Shown: in pieces, positions 35,784 to 44,045 of the stretch | Layout: each line of letters starts with the position of its first letter | How positions within the stretch are numbered: position 1 is the first letter of the stretch | Origin: Paenibacillus foliorum | GTDB lineage: Bacteria; Bacillota; Bacilli; Paenibacillales; NBRC-103111 | DNA length: 64,000 nucleotides | NCBI RefSeq assembly: GCF_013141765.1 | Contig: NZ_WHOD01000055.1 | Location: 280,191-344,190, forward strand | Direction: 5' to 3' | Notes under the pieces: generated by a model | What the model saw: only the letters and a program-made list of their open reading frames with translations | Databases searched by the model: none | Told to the model about the DNA's origin: nothing | Position numbers and translations under genes: made by a program

Positions 35784-36497
35784 GTGAATAAATTGAGAAA
35801 AATGTTTCGATTTGTCGTACCTGCTTTAATCGCGGCACTCATTCTGCCTAATACGATTTTTGCCGCGGGTGAATATCGTCACGATCATCCGACGCAATTG
35901 ATTCTTACGGAAACTACACCGCTTTATGATAAAAATGATCCTTCCACTCTCACTTCGTCCACAATGGCTCCACAAACAGTTAATGTTACTGATGCTTGGA
36001 TTTACACACCAAATTGGTATGAGATTGATACGTGGCTAGGGAAAAAGTGGATAAATGCTCCAGCTGCGATTCCACACGAGCCCAATTATGTTAAAACGAA
36101 GTTTCAGCTTTACGATACCTTTTATCTGTTCGATGGTCCCTTTTCTAATAAATGGACAGAGGCTTCCATTAGCCCACAAGTTGTTGAAACCTTGGATCGA
36201 GCAAATGACTATTATAAGATCAGCACGTGGCTAGGCGACAAATGGATCAAATCGCCGCCACTTGAAAATCGCTATGCAATGACGGATATAACGCACATTG
36301 AAAAAGTAAACCAAAAAATTGATCTATTATGGACTACCGATATGCGTCAAACACCATCACATGGTTCCAAAGTTTTAGGTGCACTTTCGCCGCAGACACT
36401 TCAAGCTTTCGAGAAAATCGATAACTGGTTCCATATTAAAAGCAGTTGGGTTGGAGATGCTTGGGTTAAAGTTGATGATTCCAATCCAACTTCTTGA
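35784..36497 (+). CDS. Secreted protein with three SH3-like repeats
   Basis: The 237-residue protein starts at a GTG behind AAAGGAGATG. A signal peptide (MNKLRKMFRFVVPALIAALI, cleavage after IFA) is followed by three repeats of about 65 residues. Each has a ligand strand (LILTETTPLYDK, FQLYDTFYLFDG, IDLLWTTDMRQT) and ends WLGKKWI, WLGDKWI or WVGDAWV. This resembles bacterial SH3 domains of cell-wall-binding proteins, but no catalytic domain is attached. Enclosed by repeat copies 12 and 13. Confidence 0.75.
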   Translation: MNKLRKMFRFVVPALIAALILPNTIFAAGEYRHDHPTQLILTETTPLYDKNDPSTLTSSTMAPQTVNVTDAWIYTPNWYEIDTWLGKKWINAPAAIPHEPNYVKTKFQLYDTFYLFDGPFSNKWTEASISPQVVETLDRANDYYKISTWLGDKWIKSPPLENRYAMTDITHIEKVNQKIDLLWTTDMRQTPSHGSKVLGALSPQTLQAFEKIDNWFHIKSSWVGDAWVKVDDSNPTS

Positions 36498-36534
36498 TCC
36501 GGCATGCCAGTAATCAAGGTGGGAAGTGTTGTTA

Positions 36535-36591
36535 ACCTAACGAAAGAAACAGTTGCTCCCTGTTTCCATTGAAGTAACAGGCAGTTATGTG
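36535..36591 (+). repeat. Palindromic intergenic repeat, copy 13 (short form)
   Basis: The left box ACCTAACGAAA leads directly into a GAAACAG/CTGTTTC stem (36546-36566). The right box is AAGTAACAGGCAGTTATGTG. The middle of the element is compact but the ends match the family. Confidence 0.7.
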
Positions 36592-36679
36592 CGAATCACG
36601 TTTCTTAATAAATTGTGTAAAAATGGATGGAACCCCCTCAAGGCAGGGTATTTATGAAACAAAGATTAGGGGAATCACA

Positions 36680-37105
36680 ATGACAACAGCAGAAGTAGTG
36701 CGACAATTTTTTGAAAAGGTTCGTTCCGGCATAGAGCCAGACGCTGCACACAATTTGATGGCGAAGCGTGTGCTTGCGCATCAGATAACTGCGGAAAATG
36801 AGGTAACCGTAGAACGGTTTCCCGACAACTACGCGGATCATGTCCGTGAAATGATTGAAGCCTACGGAACGTTTAGTCTAAATATTGAAGAGTTTCTAGT
36901 CCAAGATGATAGAGTATATGTACGTTGGAAACAAGTTGGCGTTCATATCGGAGAGGTTGACGGTTTCTCACCAACCAGTAAACCAATTGTAGAGATCGCG
37001 AGCGCCGTCTACCGCGTTGAAAATGACAAAATCGTAGAATATTGGATTCAAATTGACCGCGAAGGAATCCGTGTTCAGTTGGAACGTAATGCAGAGGATC
37101 GTTAA
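36680..37105 (+). CDS. SnoaL-like/NTF2-fold protein
   Basis: The protein is 141 residues from the ATG at 36680 behind AGGGGAA; the open frame upstream starts within repeat copy 13 and is not credible. The sequence MTTAEVVRQFFEKVRSGIEP, DHVREMIEAYG, RVYVRWKQVGVHIGE and DKIVEYWIQIDREG fits the ester cyclase/SnoaL-like branch of the NTF2 superfamily. Activity unknown. The gene stops 30 bp before copy 14. Confidence 0.82.
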   Translation: MTTAEVVRQFFEKVRSGIEPDAAHNLMAKRVLAHQITAENEVTVERFPDNYADHVREMIEAYGTFSLNIEEFLVQDDRVYVRWKQVGVHIGEVDGFSPTSKPIVEIASAVYRVENDKIVEYWIQIDREGIRVQLERNAEDR

Positions 37106-37135
37106 TAAGTGCTTATGGGAAACTTAAACTCATCA

Positions 37136-37213
37136 ACCTAACGGAACACTATAGTTGAGGATCTGCAGCAGTGCAGTTCCTCTTTTCTGTATTGATGTAA
37201 CTGGCAGTCTAAT
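37136..37213 (+). repeat. Palindromic intergenic repeat, copy 14 (second core type)
   Basis: The left box is ACCTAACGGAACACTATAGT, the core GAGGATCTGC/GCAGTTCCTC (37157-37182) almost equals copy 7, and the right box is ATGTAACTGGCAGTC. Confidence 0.85.
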
Positions 37214-37308
37214 TTAGTTACAAATAAAGGAGAAAGCTAATCTTAAGAGAAATGGTAATTGGAATAGGGGCGATTAATATTCAAACTATTGAAGGAGATG
37301 TGAGTTTA

Positions 37309-37806
37309 TTGGACAGCACATCGTTATTGATTGGCTTTCTTTCGAAGAAATATAAGTCAGAAAAGAAACAGACACTGCAAGTAATTGAACAATTATCAGA
37401 TGAAGATATTGTATGGGCTCCAACACCTGAGAGCAACAGCATTGCCAATTTAGTGGTACACATTTGGGGAACTGTTCATCAACGAATTGAAACCGCATTC
37501 TTTAATGTTCCAGATACTAGAGATAGAGATAAGGAATTTGATCGTGGTCTCCAACTATCGAAAGAGCAAGCTTTGGATCTTATTACCAAGTCTTTTGACC
37601 GTATCATTGAGGTTCTGGAAAAGGTGAAAGCCAATCCTGAAATGTTTCTTGAACAACCTTATTTGAATTTGACACCTATGACGAATAGAGGAGTTAACAA
37701 CCAAGCTACTGTCCTTGAAATGATTCTACATCAATTTAGACATTTGCCTGGTCACACGGGACAAATCACATACATCGCCAAAATGAGGAAGGGGTATTTA
37801 CAGTGA
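37309..37806 (+). CDS. DinB-superfamily protein (DUF1572 type)
   Basis: The protein is 165 residues from the TTG at 37309, which follows GAAGGAG; the open frame reaches 37252 without a better site. Helix-rich with NLVVHIWGTVHQR and MILHQFRHLPGHTGQITYIA, the His residues expected for metal binding in DinB-like proteins. DUF1572 members are of unknown function. It occupies the interval between repeat copies 14 and 15. Confidence 0.82.
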   Translation: MDSTSLLIGFLSKKYKSEKKQTLQVIEQLSDEDIVWAPTPESNSIANLVVHIWGTVHQRIETAFFNVPDTRDRDKEFDRGLQLSKEQALDLITKSFDRIIEVLEKVKANPEMFLEQPYLNLTPMTNRGVNNQATVLEMILHQFRHLPGHTGQITYIAKMRKGYLQ

Positions 37807-37868
37807 TAATTTACTTATAAGTGATTTACTGGGTAACTCTGTGGTACATTTATGTACTTTCTAAAAAT

Positions 37869-37950
37869 CATTAACGGGACACGATGGCTAAATAGCTACA
37901 AGACGAGGTTAGCGCGGAAAGAATCGGCAGTTTCATTTCGCTAAAGGGTG
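37869..37950 (+). repeat. Palindromic intergenic repeat, copy 15 (wobble-rich core)
   Basis: The left box is CATTAACGGGACACGATGGC. The core ACGAGGTTAGCG/CGGCAGTTTCATT pairs mostly through G-T wobbles, so the stem is kept although the sequence has drifted. The right box is CGCTAAAGGGTGG. Confidence 0.75.
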
Positions 37951-38029
37951 GAATATAATTTACATAAAAAGGATTTCGAAAAGATATCTTGTATTAATAA
38001 ACAAATTGAATGATTATGGGAGTGAGAAG

Positions 38030-38494
38030 GTGAATATACGTTTAGCCTGTCTTGATGACATACCACAATTAATCAACATGCGTTGGCAATTTACTTTAGA
38101 ACATGAGGATGTGCAACCTCATGTGTATAAGGAATTTTTAGTAGTATATGGAGAGTTTCTAAAATCAGCTTTAAATGACCACCGGTGGATTATTTGGCTA
38201 TCTGAAAGAGATGGTAAAATACTGTCTCATGTTTTTATTCAACAAGTTGATGTAGTTCCAAGACCCGGTAAAAAAATGTCTCCTTTAGGATATGTTACAA
38301 ACGTGTATACCCTACCAGAGCATCGAAATAAAGGAATTTGTGGAGAGATTCTTGAAACAGCAAAATTGAATGCAAAAGATGAAAATCTAGAGCTACTTAT
38401 TGTTTGGCCAAGTAATAAAAGCGTTAACTTTTATCAAAGACATGGCTTCTTCCAAAATACTGAAAATATGATAGCGGTTTTAAATGACTATTAA
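38030..38494 (+). CDS. GNAT-family N-acetyltransferase
   Basis: The protein is 154 residues from the GTG at 38030 behind GGGAGTGA; an ATG at 38006 is an alternative. The acetyl-CoA site appears as VYTLPEHRNKGICGEILETA (motif A, R/Q-x-x-G-x-G/A), with the C-terminal FYQRHGFFQ. Acceptor unknown. It occupies the interval between repeat copies 15 and 16, with a 15-bp gap on its 3' side. Confidence 0.88.
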   Translation: MNIRLACLDDIPQLINMRWQFTLEHEDVQPHVYKEFLVVYGEFLKSALNDHRWIIWLSERDGKILSHVFIQQVDVVPRPGKKMSPLGYVTNVYTLPEHRNKGICGEILETAKLNAKDENLELLIVWPSNKSVNFYQRHGFFQNTENMIAVLNDY

Positions 38495-38509
38495 ACATAT
38501 ATAATCTCC

Positions 38510-38592
38510 AAGCTAACGGAGAGAGCTCAATAAAATACTATGAGGCTGCCGTGGAAATGATCGGCAGCCTCACTACGCTAAAGGGCTTATTT
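38510..38592 (+). repeat. Palindromic intergenic repeat, copy 16
   Basis: The left box is AAGCTAACGGAGAGAGCTCA then ATAA. The perfect stem GAGGCTGCCG/CGGCAGCCTC is at 38542-38551 and 38562-38571, and the right box is ACGCTAAAGGGC. Confidence 0.88.
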
Positions 38593-38596
38593 ACTT

Positions 38597-39355
38597 CTAT
38601 ATCTGTAAAATATTATTGGAAGTTGTGATAGACTTTTTTCTTTTGGCTGTAGATGTTTCTGTGATTCTCTTTAGATTATAAATTTGTCGGTGAATCCATT
38701 GATCGTCATCAATGTTTGTGTGGTATGCACGAAGTGGAACTTTGTTCCCATTACATTTTATTCTCCTTACAATACCAGTCCAAGTCCTTAAATTAATAAC
38801 ACGTCTTTGACTTGCTCTTGGAACTCCTTGGTAGCCACAAGCTATTCCATCCCTAGAGGATGAGCAGGGCACTCTAAGTATAGGAGGGCAATTTCTAATT
38901 CCTTCGATACCATTGTTTTGAAACCATTCGGTAATACGGGTTCCTCTTGGTACATCAACAGGTCTACGAAGGGTATTAGTTGGCCCAAATACTGGATCTA
39001 TAAGTGCGATGTAATTCGGAACTTTCGTTGTTACTCTTGACAATCTACAAGCAGCCCATCCTCCAAAGGAATGTCCGATAATAGCTAAGTACTTAGGATT
39101 CTGACTTCTTCTATAAATCTTACTCTGTATTGCACTTATTAAAGGTACACTTGTAAGATCACTATCGTTATTTTCATTCCAACTTATTTGAAAAATATTA
39201 TTAGGATTTATAGTAAAACTAGAATTCAGCCTACTGCGTAAAGTATCGCTCAAGTTTGACATGCCATTATTAGTACCACTCTTAAAACCACTAATACAAA
39301 CGATGACAGCATCAACATATGGTCGTTTCCGCTTTGCAATTAATGGATACAACAC
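38597..39355 (-). CDS. Alpha/beta hydrolase, lipase-like
   Basis: The 252-residue protein has the nucleophile elbow IGHSFGGWAA (about residue 100), a preceding strand YLAI, an acid candidate in LIDPVFG and a late histidine AYHTNIDDDQWIH. This is consistent with a Ser-Asp-His triad. No signal peptide is seen. The GTG start has AGGAGGATGA upstream. Substrate unknown. Its stop codon lies about 10 bp from repeat copy 16, so the gene runs toward that element in reverse orientation. Confidence 0.72.
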   Translation of the reverse strand: MLYPLIAKRKRPYVDAVIVCISGFKSGTNNGMSNLSDTLRSRLNSSFTINPNNIFQISWNENNDSDLTSVPLISAIQSKIYRRSQNPKYLAIIGHSFGGWAACRLSRVTTKVPNYIALIDPVFGPTNTLRRPVDVPRGTRITEWFQNNGIEGIRNCPPILRVPCSSSRDGIACGYQGVPRASQRRVINLRTWTGIVRRIKCNGNKVPLRAYHTNIDDDQWIHRQIYNLKRITETSTAKRKKSITTSNNILQI

Positions 39356-39719
39356 TCATCCTCCTAACTTATTAGTAAGTTGCTGTATCATATGGAGTGA
39401 ACAAAAAAATGGGTATAGTTATTAGCGGATATTTTAGGATAAACTCGACCGAGAATCTAACCAAACAAACAAGTAGACCAGATAACAACAGAACAGTAAG
39501 AGGACAAGAACGTATATCTCATTAAATTAATCTGTGTAAGTTGATTGCAGGTTTAGAGCCAGTAATATAGGTGGAAATCATATTCCATTAACGCAAGCGA
39601 AAGAAAATTATAGACAGTTTGGTGTATGCAAAAAAAGAATTCATTCATATGGTTAGACGATCTATAGATGTTGAACTGCCTAAAAACAACTTGCCATAAA
39701 GATAATATGTAGGTTGTTA

Positions 39720-39807
39720 AGTTAACGGGACACGCAAGTTCAATACAAGAGATTAAAACCTCTCATTAGAAGAAAACCTAGATTTAATAGGACTAATGAG
39801 AGGTTTT
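39720..39807 (+). repeat. Palindromic intergenic repeat, copy 17 (unrelated core, right box absent)
   Basis: The left box AGTTAACGGGACACGCAAGT then TCAATA is well kept. The core is a different perfect 15-bp stem, AAAACCTCTCATTAG/CTAATGAGAGGTTTT (39755-39769 and 39793-39807). Confidence 0.7.
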
Positions 39808-40102
39808 ATTATGAATATAAGTCAATTGCGAAAACTGTATGAAGCCGATAAGCGCATCGAGGAGACCCTAAAATAGGCAGGGAACTGAGTTTAATAATAT
39901 GTAGGGAGAAACTGGACAATTGAATTGGTAGAATCTCTGGGATGGGAGAAAATCTTCTTGATGATATTCCTGTGGGTTTTCGAATAATATTAGGTGGAAT
40001 ATCGGGCACATCTTGGTTGGATGGGATCATGCTATTTTTACCAATCTTCAGAAGAGCAGGAAATGTAAAGCACGCCCACGTAAAATAGAGAATCTGGCCA
40101 GC

Positions 40103-40185
40103 GATACATGTTCTTGTCATCCAACATCATATGTCGATTGACAAGAACATATTTCGTTAGCCGATTCAGGACAAGAACATGTATC
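40103..40185. repeat. 83-bp element with perfect 16-bp inverted ends
   Basis: GATACATGTTCTTGTC (40103-40118) is mirrored by GACAAGAACATGTATC (40170-40185). A third copy of the motif, GACAAGAACAT, lies inside at 40140-40150. Related GACAAG/CTTGTC motifs occur in the element at 30481-30577. Confidence 0.8.
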
Positions 40186-40418
40186 ACTTTCCGCAATTGA
40201 GACTAGTTATTAAAGGAAAACCTTTGTCGGAGTTTATATTTTGTTAATAGTTTATTTATAGAGAATCAATAAGCTTGAATTAAAATAAAAGATAAGACGT
40301 TTCCTCAATATATGATACAGGAGAGAAGATCTTTGAAATGAAACTTATCAATAAATCAACTTTTCCAAGTGTTGAACCATTTAAATAAATAATAGATCCT
40401 TTAAAAAAGGAGGAGATT

Positions 40419-40652
40419 ATGGATACAGCTCAACGTGTAGCAATTTTAAAGAATTATGAAACAGAATGCTATAGCCTTTGTATGTATATCCTTCGATGTG
40501 AATCAATGGCACTTCAAGCTTCCAAAGAAGTACTATATTATCTTTTTAAGTGTCAAACCTTTTTCACTCAAACAGATGATGATCGGAATTATTCTCTAAG
40601 AAAAGAATCAACAAGAATTGCTTTAAACATCTATAAGCAATCCTTAAACTAG
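40419..40652 (+). CDS. Small protein resembling sigma factor region 2
   Basis: The 77-residue protein has AAAAGGAGGAG upstream of the ATG. The sequence CYSLCMYILRCESMALQASK, EVLYYLFKCQTFF and ESTRIALNIYKQ follows the helix pattern of ECF sigma factor region 2, but the protein ends before region 4. It could be a stand-alone regulatory peptide of sporeformers or a truncated gene. The family similarity is weak. Confidence 0.5.
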   Translation: MDTAQRVAILKNYETECYSLCMYILRCESMALQASKEVLYYLFKCQTFFTQTDDDRNYSLRKESTRIALNIYKQSLN

Positions 40653-40752
40653 TGTGATAAGTTTTAATATTTTCCTAATTTTATTCCTGAAAGTAATTAC
40701 GTGTAGCTCTCGATTTAGCTGGAGGGATTTGAAACGAAATGATGGGCGTGAA

Positions 40753-40835
40753 GGTTACGACGGACAACGATAGCTCAAACAAATAAGGAGTAGACCTGCC
40801 GAGGTATCTGCTTCTTTTTTTATAAAGGGAAGCTA
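40753..40835 (+). repeat. Palindromic intergenic repeat, copy 18 (terminator-like core)
   Basis: The left box has GACGGACAACGATAGCTCAA. The core AAGGAGTAGA/TCTGCTTCTT pairs with two wobbles and is followed by TTTTTT. The right box TATAAAGGGAAGC is degenerate. Confidence 0.7.
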
Positions 40836-40872
40836 TCTTCAAGAAGGCTTCTTGAATTTAATGTAGAAATAA

Positions 40873-40955
40873 TTTAATGGGACATTATCACTCAATAAAC
40901 AACCAGTACTAGGCTGCCGGCTCAAGCGGCAGTCTTTGCTCACCTAGCGGGCAGA
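40873..40955 (+). repeat. Palindromic intergenic repeat, copy 19
   Basis: It lies about 40 bp after copy 18 with no gene between. The left box is ATGGGACATTATCACTCAAT, the stem AGGCTGCCG/CGGCAGTCT (40911-40919 and 40927-40935), and the right box CACCTAGCGGGCAG. Confidence 0.8.
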
Positions 40956-41057
40956 TTGGTCGAAATAATTGTCTTAAAATCGTCACCAAATTCCATTAAA
41001 TTCCATGAGATAATTAAGCTAGAAAGCACTTACATAATCCTAGAAGGGGTGGGAAAA

Positions 41058-41495
41058 TTGGCTCATAATCTCGCGGCTGGAATCGTGGTTTTAAAAGACG
41101 ATACTGTTTTATTAGTAAAAGATAAATCTGGCTGGAGTTTGCCGAAAGGTTCGACCGAAATCGGTGAAACTTTCTTACAAGCTGCAGAACGAGAATCATA
41201 TGAGGAAACGGGGATTAAAATAGCTGCCGGAGATGTTGCTTTTGTTTCGGAGTATTCTTCTGAAAAATATGGACAGTATCTCCAAGTTTATTATGCAGGC
41301 AGCTTCCCTTCAGAACAAAACGAAATTGAAGAACCTGACGAAGATATAATTGAGATGCAGTTTGTGAATATAAGGGATTTGCGCAATTATATAAATTTTC
41401 GCCCGTGGGTAATACCCTTGGAATTTTGGATTCAAAATAGGGAATTGAGATACCATTCATTCGATTTAGATGTGGAAGGGTTTTACATTTCTTAA
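41058..41495 (+). CDS. Nudix hydrolase
   Basis: The protein is 145 residues if started at the TTG at 41058 (AGAAGGGGTGGG upstream); the frame is open back to 40956. The Nudix box is complete: GSTEIGETFLQAAERESYEE then TGI, with the metal-binding glutamates. The residues before it, SGWSLPKG, are typical. It hydrolyses a nucleoside diphosphate linked to another group, probably as a housecleaning enzyme. Lies between repeat copies 19 and 20. Confidence 0.9.
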   Translation: MAHNLAAGIVVLKDDTVLLVKDKSGWSLPKGSTEIGETFLQAAERESYEETGIKIAAGDVAFVSEYSSEKYGQYLQVYYAGSFPSEQNEIEEPDEDIIEMQFVNIRDLRNYINFRPWVIPLEFWIQNRELRYHSFDLDVEGFYIS

Positions 41496-41516
41496 ATTAT
41501 TAGTCACAGGCTCATT

Positions 41517-41546
41517 GAAGTAACGAGACACGATTATTCAAGAGCG
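41517..41546 (+). repeat. Half copy of the palindromic repeat (left box only), copy 20
   Basis: GAAGTAACGAGACACGATTA then TTCAAGAGCG matches the left box, but no stem partner or right box follows before the next gene. Confidence 0.6.
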
Positions 41547-41585
41547 AGGGAAATTTTCTAGAACACTTCGTTGAGGATGGGGATA

Positions 41586-41789
41586 ATGGCAAATACATGT
41601 TTAGTTTGTGACTACGATGATTTGTACGAACCACCCTTCGATGAACGAGGAGTTGCTTCTGACGAAATATGTCCATGCTGCGGATTTCACTTCGGCTATG
41701 ATGATGACGCTAAAGGTAAGACTGTTTATGTTGAATGGAGAGATAGATGGATAAATGGAGGCTATATGTGCTATAACACCAATCAATAA
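41586..41789 (+). CDS. Small cysteine-rich CPCC-type protein
   Basis: The protein is 67 residues from the ATG at 41586 after GAGGATGGGG. It has CLVCDYDDLYEPP and EICPCCGFHFGYDDD, two CxxC knuckles that probably bind one zinc ion. Proteins of this layout are widespread in bacteria and uncharacterised. The ORF follows a half repeat and precedes the DUF6454 gene by 32 bp, so those two may be cotranscribed. Confidence 0.75.
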   Translation: MANTCLVCDYDDLYEPPFDERGVASDEICPCCGFHFGYDDDAKGKTVYVEWRDRWINGGYMCYNTNQ

Positions 41790-41821
41790 ACCCCAAACTA
41801 ACTTTGGAAGGACAAGTATAT

Positions 41822-42688
41822 ATGGATAGTCAGAAACTCATCGCTCAGTTCCGAAATCTTACACGCAATACGAAATGGGAGCGAAAAGAAAGAATCGATC
41901 TACAATTTAACAACTACCACTCACAAGGAATGGTTCGAATTGGAGACCTCTTTTATTTATCCTCGGTAGAACTTATCGAAATGCCAATTAAATATGACCA
42001 GCCCAAGCTCGGTTATGACCGCACTTCTGGAAAGGGAATCGGTCACCTATTTGTCTTTGATCAACAGGGGAAGCTTATGAACGATTTGACTTTGGGCGAA
42101 GGGAATATCTATCACCCAGGCGGTATTGATTTTGATGGAAATAATATTTGGGTACCTGTCGCCGAATATAGACCCAATAGTGAATCTATTGTTTACAAAG
42201 TAGATCCAAAGACTATGAAAGCAGAAGAATCGTTCCGAGTCCATGATCATATCGGAGGATTGGTCCGTGAAGGTCAAAATGGAAAGCTAATAGGTTATAG
42301 CTGGGGTTCACGTAAGTTTTATGAATGGAACCAAATCGGGCAGAAGCTGCTTGTGAAAGAAAACTCGAGTCACTATGTGGATTATCAAGATGGTCATTAT
42401 GTAGGCGATGGAAAAATGATTTTGAGCGGTATCTCTGAGCTGTCCAATCCTTCAAGTCACAATTCCAAGCCGTACGAGCTAGGTGGATTAGCCCTGATAG
42501 ACATGAAAACGTTGGATATGATTCATGCAACACCCATCACTGAGTTTTCTCCACAAGGACACGTGATTACCCGTAATCCGGTGTTTATTGAGAACGCCGG
42601 TCAAGAGCTGCGGCTATATGCTGTACCGGATGACGATTACGGGTCTATGCTGGTATATGAAACAAGCAATTTGAATAATAAGCTATAA
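41822..42688 (+). CDS. DUF6454-like beta-propeller protein
   Basis: The protein is 288 residues from the ATG at 41822, behind GGAAGGACAAG. Repeated strands (IGDLFYLSSVE, GKGIGHLFVFDQQGKLMNDL, HPGGIDFDGNNIWVPVAEY, ELGGLALIDMKTLDMIHATP) suggest a propeller fold such as SMP-30/lactonase-like proteins. No signal peptide is seen. Activity unknown; the DUF name is recalled from similar annotated proteins. Confidence 0.65.
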   Translation: MDSQKLIAQFRNLTRNTKWERKERIDLQFNNYHSQGMVRIGDLFYLSSVELIEMPIKYDQPKLGYDRTSGKGIGHLFVFDQQGKLMNDLTLGEGNIYHPGGIDFDGNNIWVPVAEYRPNSESIVYKVDPKTMKAEESFRVHDHIGGLVREGQNGKLIGYSWGSRKFYEWNQIGQKLLVKENSSHYVDYQDGHYVGDGKMILSGISELSNPSSHNSKPYELGGLALIDMKTLDMIHATPITEFSPQGHVITRNPVFIENAGQELRLYAVPDDDYGSMLVYETSNLNNKL

Positions 42689-43029
42689 TCTTGCAGTAGG
42701 ATATCTCATAGACTCATTTCTGATTTAGAGGGGTCGTTTTAAGTGTGGGATATCCTAATGAGACATTTGATTTTGTTAAATCACTGATGTTCTTCCCCAT
42801 AAAAGCCGACCAGCAACCCAGTTATTATGACAATAATCATCAAAATAGATTACTTTTTTTAATTTGTAATCTTCAAATCGTCCTTCTGTTCAAATTATTT
42901 CCCTTGTCTTGAATGGTATCACCACGCGTACGAGGCAGCACTCTTCCAAAAAAGGAAACAGATATGTTCGAAGCATTCATGTGGAGACACGGATGGATCA
43001 TGATTTCCAATCTAATTTTTGAACCCTTC
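42689..43029. other. Intergenic stretch without a gene
   Basis: Two copies of GGATATC in inverted context (42708 and 42748 area) are the only structure seen. Confidence 0.4.
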
Positions 43030-43206
43030 TTATAAGCGAAAAATTTTGTTACACATCTCCAACCAACGCTCCCGTACTTCAGGCTTCGTATAATCAAGGT
43101 AGCAAACGAATGTTTCGAAGTCTTCGGTATTTAAGCTTTGGATGATGGACGCCATGATATGTTCGTCTTCCAGATGAGACAATAAATGAATAAGCTCATT
43201 TCTCAT
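43030..43206 (-). CDS. Small hypothetical protein
   Basis: The protein is 58 residues from the ATG at 43206, preceded by AAAGGGGATCGG. It reads as two amphipathic helices (MRNELIHLLSHLEDEHIMAS, CYLDYTKPEVRERWLEMCNK). No family is recognised. The good binding site supports translation. Confidence 0.5.
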   Translation of the reverse strand: MRNELIHLLSHLEDEHIMASIIQSLNTEDFETFVCYLDYTKPEVRERWLEMCNKIFRL

Positions 43207-43240
43207 TTTCCGATCCCCTTTTATGTAACTGTGATTTAAA

Positions 43241-43281
43241 AAGGTGTCTTTTCCCTTATTTAACAAAGGGAAAGACACCTT
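43241..43281. terminator. Strong hairpin, possible bidirectional terminator
   Basis: AAGGTGTCTTTTCCCTT pairs with AAGGGAAAGACACCTT with a single bulged T, flanked by A- and T-runs. It lies upstream of the minus-strand small gene, so its natural client is unclear. Confidence 0.7.
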
Positions 43282-43459
43282 ATTTTTTTGAATGATGGGT
43301 CGTCTAATACCTTCCTATTTCTTATAAACCAGGACGACTGAGACCTTGGACAACATTGGCTTAACTCCAATATTCTTTGTTTCTAATATTATTTTAAATC
43401 CACGGATTTAATGACAATAATAACTTATTTGAAGATAGTGAAGGCGGCCTTCAAAATAA

Positions 43460-43756
43460 ATACAAAGACGGCCTCAGCATTGGAACCGTTGGCCTAATGA
43501 ATTATCAGGTGGAGAGCTTCAAAGGATTTGTGTCATGAGAGTGCTCAAGCCACAAACCCGATTCATAATCACTGATGAAATTAGTACTATGCTAGATGTC
43601 ATCACTCAATCACAGATCTGGGATATTGTACTTAATTATGCTAAAAGAGAGCATATGGGTATTCTGGTGATTACTCAGAATGAACATCTAGCCAAAGCCT
43701 TTTGGACTAAACGGCTTGGTTATATAGTCATCGGCAGTTGCATCAAAAGCATTTGA
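43460..43756 (+). pseudogene. Peptide ABC transporter ATPase (OppF/DppF-like), 5'-truncated
   Basis: The frame reads RWPNELSGGELQRICVMRVL, then DEISTMLDVITQSQIW and GILVITQNEHLAKAFW: the ABC signature, Walker B region and H-loop of an oligopeptide transporter ATPase. The Walker A half is missing and the catalytic DEPTSALD is altered to DEISTMLD. It is nonfunctional. Confidence 0.75.
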
Positions 43757-44045
43757 TTTTATCTATTTCATCTTCTTTGGCTATAAGCATAATCAAAGGA
43801 GTTACTCTAATATATCTGACCATTTTGCAAACTTTCAGCCCAGTTAGAGTAGGCATCATCCAATCAAGTACAATAATGTCATAATCTGAATCCAGAGCTT
43901 TACGCAAAGCATCCACACCATTGTCGGATTCCTCCACTTCAGCACCATCTTTCTCCAAATACATACGAATTAATCTACGTATACGCTCTTCGTCATCAGC
44001 AAGATCAGCAAGAAGAACTCTAGAGTTATTTGACATTTGTATCAC
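43743..44045 (-). pseudogene. OmpR-type response regulator, 3'-truncated (ResD-like receiver)
   Basis: The 100-codon frame encodes only a receiver: RVLLADLADDEERIRRLIRM, YDIIVLDWMMPTLTGLKVC and TPLIMLIAKEDEIDKI. It stops where the GFELGADDYVTKPF segment should follow, so the output winged helix is lost. Its end overlaps the end of the ABC ATPase fragment by 14 bp, so a deletion or rearrangement joined two broken genes tail to tail. Confidence 0.75.

Larger units (their letters stand above)
39356..40418. other. Gene-free kilobase with repeat elements
   Basis: It contains repeat copy 17 and a 16-bp inverted-repeat element at 40103-40185. A 21-codon frame at 39811 begins 3 bp after the copy 17 hairpin but lacks a convincing binding site. 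I see no other gene. Confidence 0.5.

Noticed and set aside
36587..36679. Upstream extension of the NTF2-like protein
   Set aside because: Its ATG is part of the TTATGTG end of repeat copy 13. The start at 36680 has a proper binding site and matches family length.
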